Source: VRUE01 sp036376915 (GTDB lineage Bacteria > Actinomycetota > Thermoleophilia > Solirubrobacterales > 70-9). Taken from it: 33,230 nucleotides of DNA. Position numbers and translations under genes: made by a program. The notes below the pieces were generated by a model, which was not told where the DNA came from, ran no database searches, and was given only the letters and a program-made list of their open reading frames with translations. The stretch spans positions 1 to 33,230 of the forward strand of contig DASUZK010000065.1 in NCBI GenBank assembly GCA_036376915.1. The letters are read 5' to 3'. This document shows, one piece after another, positions 29,493 through 33,230 of the stretch (positions are counted from its first letter, which is position 1; every line of letters begins with the position of its first letter).

Positions 29493-30662
29493 GTGACCAT
29501 CGTCCTCGCGATAGCCGTGCTCGCGCTCGCCGCGGCACTCGTCTACGTCGTCGCCCGGCGCCCCGAGCCGCAAGCCTCAGTCGACCACGGACCGGCGATC
29601 CAGGAGGCCACCTCGAAGGCCGTCGCCGATCTGCTCAGGGTCAACGAGGAGTCGCGCAGGGCCGACACGCAGGCGGCGGAGGCGACCCTCGACAAGCGCC
29701 AGGCGGAGATAAAGGCGCTGGCGGAGAGGATCGCCAAGGGCCAGGAAAAGATCGAGGCGGAGGTGCGCAAGCGCGGCGAAGGGGACCTGCAGACGCGCAC
29801 CCTGCTCGAGCAGATGGGACAGACGGTCGGCAACCTCAACACCGAGACCGCCGGGCTGAAGAAGGCGCTGCGCCAGCCGCAGACGCGCGGCCAGTGGGGC
29901 GAGCTGCAGCTGCGCCGCTGCATCGAGATCGCCGGCATGACCGAGCACGTCGACTTCGAGATGCAGGAGACGCTGCACACCGACGACGGCCGCCTGCGGC
30001 CAGACGCGCGCTTCCTCCTGCCCGAGGGGCGCAGCTTCGTCGCCGATTCGAAGGTCCCGCTCGACGCCTTCCTCGATGCCCAGGAGGCCGAGGTCGAGAG
30101 CGAGCGCCGCACCCACCTGGAGCGGCACGCGCGACAGGCGCGCGAGCACGTCCGAGCGCTCAGCTCGAAGGACTACCAAGGGCAGTTCAAAGCCGGCGAG
30201 ACGCCCGACCTGGTGATCTGCTTCATCCCCAACGAGCCGGCGCTGCACGCCGCTTTCACCGCCGATCCGGAGCTCTTCGACTACGCGCTGAAGCTCAACG
30301 TCCTGCTCGTCAGCCCGACCTCGCTGATCGGCCTGCTGCGGACGATGGAGCTCGGCTGGCGCCAGGAGCGAATGGTCGCCGAGGCGGCCGAGATCGCCGA
30401 CGCTGCCGGGACCATGCACGCTCGCTTCGCCAAGTTCCTCAACGATTTCGACAAGGTCGGCAGGGGCCTGACCTCGGCGGCCAACGCCTATGACTCCGCG
30501 GTCGGCTCGATGGAGCGCCGCCTGCTGCCGCAGCTGCGCAAGGTCGAGTCGCTCGGTGTCACCCCGAGCAAAGCGATCGAGCCGCCGGAACCGGTCGAGA
30601 TCACGGTGCGCGAGATCACAGCACCCGAGCTGCGCGAGGCCGATACCCCCGTGCTTGACTAG
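29493..30662 (+). CDS. rmuC: DNA recombination protein RmuC-like
   Basis: The 389-residue protein has an N-terminal membrane anchor (VTIVLAIAVLALAAALVYVV), a long coiled coil (about residues 50-130, many KAxAERI-type heptads) and the RmuC domain. That domain contains TRGQWGELQLRRCIEIAGM, RPDARFLLPEGRSFVADSKV, DLVICFIPNEPALHAAF and LLVSPTSLIGLLRTMELGW. RmuC proteins are predicted nucleases that limit DNA inversions; their mechanism is incompletely known. The start GTG at 29493 is chosen because it begins the anchor; no strong ribosome binding site is seen. A Pro/Glu-rich tail ends the protein. The neighbours suggest no operon role. Confidence 0.88.
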   Translation: MTIVLAIAVLALAAALVYVVARRPEPQASVDHGPAIQEATSKAVADLLRVNEESRRADTQAAEATLDKRQAEIKALAERIAKGQEKIEAEVRKRGEGDLQTRTLLEQMGQTVGNLNTETAGLKKALRQPQTRGQWGELQLRRCIEIAGMTEHVDFEMQETLHTDDGRLRPDARFLLPEGRSFVADSKVPLDAFLDAQEAEVESERRTHLERHARQAREHVRALSSKDYQGQFKAGETPDLVICFIPNEPALHAAFTADPELFDYALKLNVLLVSPTSLIGLLRTMELGWRQERMVAEAAEIADAAGTMHARFAKFLNDFDKVGRGLTSAANAYDSAVGSMERRLLPQLRKVESLGVTPSKAIEPPEPVEITVREITAPELREADTPVLD

Positions 30663-30700
30663 GATTCGCGACCCGATCCCAATACCCGCGGAGGACCCAG

Positions 30701-31963
30701 TTGGCCGTTGACACGAGCGCAGTCGCGAAGTTGGACGTGGAGCCCGGAACCCTGCCCGAGACGATGGCGGCCTGGGTGATCCGCGAGGAGCGCCAGGGCG
30801 AGCCCACCGATGCCTTCCAGCTCGAGCAGATCGAGGTTCCCGAGCCCGGAGCCTTCGAGGTGATCGTCCGCGTGATGGCGGCCGGCGTCAACTTCAACAA
30901 CGTCTGGGCGGCGCTGGGCAAGCCGGTCTCGGTCTTCCCCTACGGCGACCACCCCGAGTACGGCCACCACATCGGCGGCTCCGACGCCTCCGGGGTCGTC
31001 TGGAAGGTCGGCGAGGGAGTCACCCGCTGGAAGCCCGGCGACGAGGTCGTCGTCCACTGCAACCAGGCCTCCTACGAGGACGTCGAGGTCCACGGGCTCG
31101 ACCCGCTGGCGGCGCCGAGCCAGCAGATCTGGGGCTACGAGACGACCTGGGGCTCCTTCGCCCAGTTCACCAAGGTGCAGGCGCAGCAGCTCCTCCCCCG
31201 CCCCCAGAACCTCTCCTGGGCCGACTCCTGCGCCTACGGGCTGACCTACTTCACCGCCTACCGGATGCTGATCGACCAGTGCAAGCTGCAGCCCGGCCAC
31301 AACGTCTTGATCTGGGGCGCGGCCGGCGGCCTCGGCGTCTTCGCCGTGCAGCTCTGCAAGGCGGCCGGCGCCAACGCGGTCGGCGTCGTCTCCTCCGAGG
31401 AGAAGGGCGAGCTGATCAAGCAGCTCGGCGCGGTCGACTACATCAACCGGGCCGAGTTCGGCGAGATGATGCGGACCAAGGAGAATCTCACCGACCCCGC
31501 CGCCGACAAGGAGCGCTTCAAGGCCTCGCGCGGCTTCGCCAAGCGGGTCAAGGAGATCCTCGGCGACGCCCCCGACATCGTCTTCGAGCACGTCGGCCAG
31601 GCGACCTTCCCGACCTCGGTCTTCGTCGTCAAGCCGTTCGGCAAAGTGGTCATCTGCGGCGCCACCTCGGGCTTCCAGCTCGACTTCGACGTGCGCTACC
31701 TGTGGATGCGCCAGAAGCAGATCATCGGCTCCCACTTCGCCAACGCGTACGAGTGCATGAAGGCCAACCAGCTGATGGCCGAGGGCAAGGTCCGCCCGGT
31801 GATCTGGAAGACGATGGGCTTCGACGGCGTCGCCGAGGCGCACCAGCTCCTGCACGAAAACAAGCACCTCGGCAAGATCGCGATCCTGGTCGGGGCCGAG
31901 TCCGAGGACGAGGGCCAAAACGAGGACGGCCCGGGCGCGATCCGGGCGGAGGTGGGAGCCTGA
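30701..31963 (+). CDS. ccr: Crotonyl-CoA carboxylase/reductase
   Basis: The 420-residue MDR-superfamily enzyme reductively carboxylates crotonyl-CoA to ethylmalonyl-CoA with NADPH and CO2. The long N-terminus, GVNFNNVWAALGKPVSVFPY, GYETTWGSFAQFTKVQAQQL, LIWGAAGGLGVFAVQLC (Rossmann loop), VFEHVGQATFPTSVFVV and SHFANAYECMKANQLM are typical of Ccr. No zinc ligands are present. It supports the ethylmalonyl-CoA pathway for acetyl-CoA assimilation, or provides ethylmalonyl-CoA for polyketides. Start is TTG 30701 with GGAGG at about 7-nt spacing. Its TGA overlaps the next ATG by one base, coupling it to a small protein. Other pathway genes (ecm, mcd, mcl) are not in the window. Confidence 0.92.
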   Translation: MAVDTSAVAKLDVEPGTLPETMAAWVIREERQGEPTDAFQLEQIEVPEPGAFEVIVRVMAAGVNFNNVWAALGKPVSVFPYGDHPEYGHHIGGSDASGVVWKVGEGVTRWKPGDEVVVHCNQASYEDVEVHGLDPLAAPSQQIWGYETTWGSFAQFTKVQAQQLLPRPQNLSWADSCAYGLTYFTAYRMLIDQCKLQPGHNVLIWGAAGGLGVFAVQLCKAAGANAVGVVSSEEKGELIKQLGAVDYINRAEFGEMMRTKENLTDPAADKERFKASRGFAKRVKEILGDAPDIVFEHVGQATFPTSVFVVKPFGKVVICGATSGFQLDFDVRYLWMRQKQIIGSHFANAYECMKANQLMAEGKVRPVIWKTMGFDGVAEAHQLLHENKHLGKIAILVGAESEDEGQNEDGPGAIRAEVGA

Positions 31964-32256
31964 TGAGCGAGGTTTGCGTACTCGACTGGCACGTCGCCCC
32001 CTTCCGGGCGGACCGCTTTCTCGACCTCTGGGAGCCGGCGGCGGCGAAGATGCCGGCCTACGGCGCCAAGAGCTGGTCGCTGACCCGCTCGACCGACGAC
32101 CCGCTGGCGATCCGCCAGTCCTCGGTCTGGGAGAGCCGCACCGACTTCGAGCGCTACTGGTTCTCGGAGGAGATCGCGGCGGCCCGGGCCGCCGTCATCG
32201 ACCTCTACGACCTGCCGCTGCTGCCCAGCTGGCACGAACTGCTCGTCGCCGAGTAG
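31963..32256 (+). CDS. Small alpha+beta-barrel-like protein coupled to ccr
   Basis: The 97-residue protein (MSEVCVLDWHVAPFRADRFL, KMPAYGAKSWSLTRSTDDPL, SSVWESRTDFERYWFSEEIA) has the alternating strand-helix pattern of dimeric ferredoxin-like (ABM/EthD-type) barrels. It has no known catalytic residues that I can identify. The ATG overlaps the ccr stop (TGATG at 31961-31965), so it is co-translated and may assist Ccr or protect an intermediate; that role is inference. It faces the clpS gene convergently with a 13-nt gap. Confidence 0.8.
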   Translation: MSEVCVLDWHVAPFRADRFLDLWEPAAAKMPAYGAKSWSLTRSTDDPLAIRQSSVWESRTDFERYWFSEEIAAARAAVIDLYDLPLLPSWHELLVAE

Positions 32257-32269
32257 AACCGGCCGACGC

Positions 32270-32569
32270 TCAAGCTCGCTCCAGGGGCGCCATCGTCAAA
32301 CCGGCGGAATTGAGCTGCTGCCAGTAGTGCTCGGCCGGCTCGCGCGGCCCCGACCAGACGATCGCCATCCCGTTGTTGTGGATGCTCTCGGCCAGCTGGT
32401 GGCCCTTCTCCAGCGAAACCCCCGGCAGCACGCGTGCCAGGGACTGGGCCACGTGGTCGAAGGTGTTGTGGCTGTCGTTGCGGACGATCACGCGCCAGTC
32501 GCCGCCCAAGTCCGAGCCCGGCCCGTCGGTGCGGGGCCTCTCCACCGTCGAAGTCGACACGCTCGCCAT
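32270..32569 (-). CDS. clpS: ATP-dependent Clp protease adaptor ClpS
   Basis: The 99-residue protein has the ClpS pattern: WRVIVRNDSHNTFDHVAQSL (the N-D...TF start of the domain), GHQLAESIHNNGMAIVWSG with the conserved His, and a helical EHYWQQLNSAGLTMAPLE end. It delivers N-degron substrates to the Clp ATPase. An unstructured 27-residue N-terminus precedes the domain, as usual. The ATG at 32569 faces a divergent winged-helix gene about 137 nt away. Clp ATPase genes are not in the window. Confidence 0.92.
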   Translation of the reverse strand: MASVSTSTVERPRTDGPGSDLGGDWRVIVRNDSHNTFDHVAQSLARVLPGVSLEKGHQLAESIHNNGMAIVWSGPREPAEHYWQQLNSAGLTMAPLERA

Positions 32570-32638
32570 TATGCGGAAAGTTGCTGCACCGGGGAAGGCG
32601 CGACCCCGGGGGCTCCACCATTCGTCTTAAAGTGCACT

Positions 32639-32657
32639 TAACTACTCAAGTTAGTTA
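32639..32657. promoter_or_regulatory. Candidate operator palindrome between clpS and the winged-helix gene
   Basis: TAACTA (32639-32644) and TAGTTA (32652-32657) form an inverted pair with 7-nt spacing, in an AT-rich stretch unlike its GC-rich surroundings. It lies 50 nt upstream of the winged-helix start and 70 nt upstream of clpS. Confidence 0.35.
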
Positions 32658-32706
32658 TGACTTAGACTCCTTAGATCAATGCAAACTATTCCGAAGACCT
32701 GGATTC

Positions 32707-32976
32707 GTGCGACCGCGCCCTGTCTCGATTGACAAGCGCCTGGCCAAGGCCCTCTCCAGCTCGCTGCGAGCGGAAGCCCTGAACCTCATCGCCGAAGGAG
32801 TCGACAGTCCGAAGCTGATCGCCGAAAGGCTAGACCTCGACGTTCGCACCGTCGCCTACCACGTCCGCGTGCTGAGGAACCTGGGCTGCATCGAGCTGGC
32901 GAAAACACGACCCCGCCGCGGCGCCGTGGAACACGTTTACCGGCTGGCGGACCAGGTGGTGGAGAAGGGCGAGTAG
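32707..32976 (+). CDS. ArsR-like winged-helix regulator
   Basis: The 89-residue protein is a single winged helix: DKRLAKALSSSLRAEALNLI, GVDSPKLIAERLDLDVRTVA (recognition helix region), YHVRVLRNLGCIEL, then a basic wing RPRRGAVEHVYRL. It has no metal-binding cysteines, so it is not a classical metal sensor; small ArsR-like regulators of this form are widespread in actinobacteria. The GTG at 32707 is taken as start; an earlier in-frame GTG at 32632 would add 25 residues of poor coding character. It is divergent from clpS and has a palindrome upstream that could be its own operator. The region after it is non-coding and highly structured. Confidence 0.8.
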   Translation: MRPRPVSIDKRLAKALSSSLRAEALNLIAEGVDSPKLIAERLDLDVRTVAYHVRVLRNLGCIELAKTRPRRGAVEHVYRLADQVVEKGE

Positions 32977-33230
32977 GAGCCGGGGAGGGGAGGCCATCGG
33001 GGGTCCCTCCCCAAAACGCGCGGCAGGAGCCGCGCTTGAGTGTTTTGGGTAGAGGCACCGCCATCCCCTCAACAGCGCACTAGCTTCGGAAGCTCCCTCC
33101 CCGAAGCGTCGTCCCGGCTCCCCGAAAAGCTTCAGATGTCCTAAGTGCCGTTACGGGCGCCCCAAGCTTTTTAAGAGCCGGGGACCCTGGACCGGTTTCG
33201 CAGTCTGGGGCGTTATCGGGGGACTTCAGG
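32977..33230 (+). other. Non-coding, highly structured tail of the window
   Basis: No protein-like frame is visible. Several nested helices can be drawn. An outer GAGGGGA...TCCCCTC stem closes 32984-33069, and inside it CCAAAAC-GCGCGGC pairs with GCCGCGC (6-nt bulge) GTTTTGG. Next come a short AGCTT-CGG-AAGCT hairpin and AAAAGCTT with AAGCTTTT. CCCGGCTC (33113-33120) can pair with either of two GAGCCGGG copies (32977-32984 and 33175-33182). This may be a structured RNA, a riboregulator, or a terminator array. It matches no family I know. Confidence 0.4.

Noticed and set aside
32977..33230. tmRNA, RNase P, SRP or T-box RNA
   Set aside because: I looked for the tmRNA 5' end, the RNase P core, the SRP loop and the T-box GGNACCGC motif and found none convincingly.

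Overview
The window is GC-rich DNA from an actinobacterium. Two facts point this way. A coenzyme F420 locus is present (npdG-cofD-cofC-cofE, plus a fused CofG/CofH radical-SAM gene, fbiC), with an F420-type Ddn reductase elsewhere. Several genes also look leaderless, with a TANNNT -10 element only 6-7 nt before the start codon. The class Thermoleophilia (Solirubrobacterales-like) fits the mix of F420 genes, crotonyl-CoA carboxylase/reductase and a multicopper oxidase-ZIP-DtxR operon. That placement is inference; no rRNA is present to test it.

Layout. 0-2.7 kb: a MocR/PdxR-type regulator and an orphan branched-chain-amino-acid-type binding lipoprotein. 2.7-7.35 kb: an accessory-looking block with visibly lower GC. 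It holds a minus-strand operon (membrane coiled-coil/TPR protein, apparently split by a frameshift; a zinc-ribbon plus macro-domain protein; a Ddn-like reductase) and a divergent RelA/SpoT-type small alarmone synthetase. 7.36-8.58 kb: five tRNA genes (Pro, Gly, Trp, Leu, Leu) around a small membrane protein; the last tRNA is followed by an HTH-LAGLIDADG protein. 9.4-12.2 kb: a metallo-beta-lactamase-fold hydrolase coupled to acetoacetyl-CoA synthetase. 12.3-15.9 kb (minus): SDR, FlK-like thioesterase, HMG-CoA lyase and acyl-CoA carboxylase beta subunit, suggesting leucine/branched-chain acyl-CoA breakdown to acetoacetate. 15.9-19.0 kb: F420 operon. 19.05-22.3 kb (minus): fbiC and a zinc alcohol dehydrogenase. 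22.4-24.9 kb: aquaporin, an NMT1/ThiY-type binding lipoprotein, a hypothetical protein and a small receiver-like protein. 25-27.8 kb (minus): a tightly coupled multicopper oxidase-ZIP transporter-DtxR operon behind two DtxR-like operator sites. 27.9-32.3 kb: YgfZ, a lipoprotein, RmuC, crotonyl-CoA carboxylase/reductase and a coupled small protein. 32.3-33.2 kb: ClpS, a winged-helix regulator and a highly structured non-coding tail.

The most unusual signals are palindromic elements that sit in frame inside coding genes. A roughly 90-bp element interrupts fbiC without breaking the frame, and a nearly identical copy (one substitution) lies between genes 3.3 kb away. A different 70-bp hairpin element sits in frame in cofE, and a weaker candidate in ygfZ. 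In both copies of the 90-bp family the stem continues into flanks that differ between the copies, yet each flank pairs perfectly with its own partner. The second candidate system is the macro-domain/TPR-membrane/Ddn operon beside the alarmone synthetase, which could be a nucleotide-signalling or defence module; that role is inference only.
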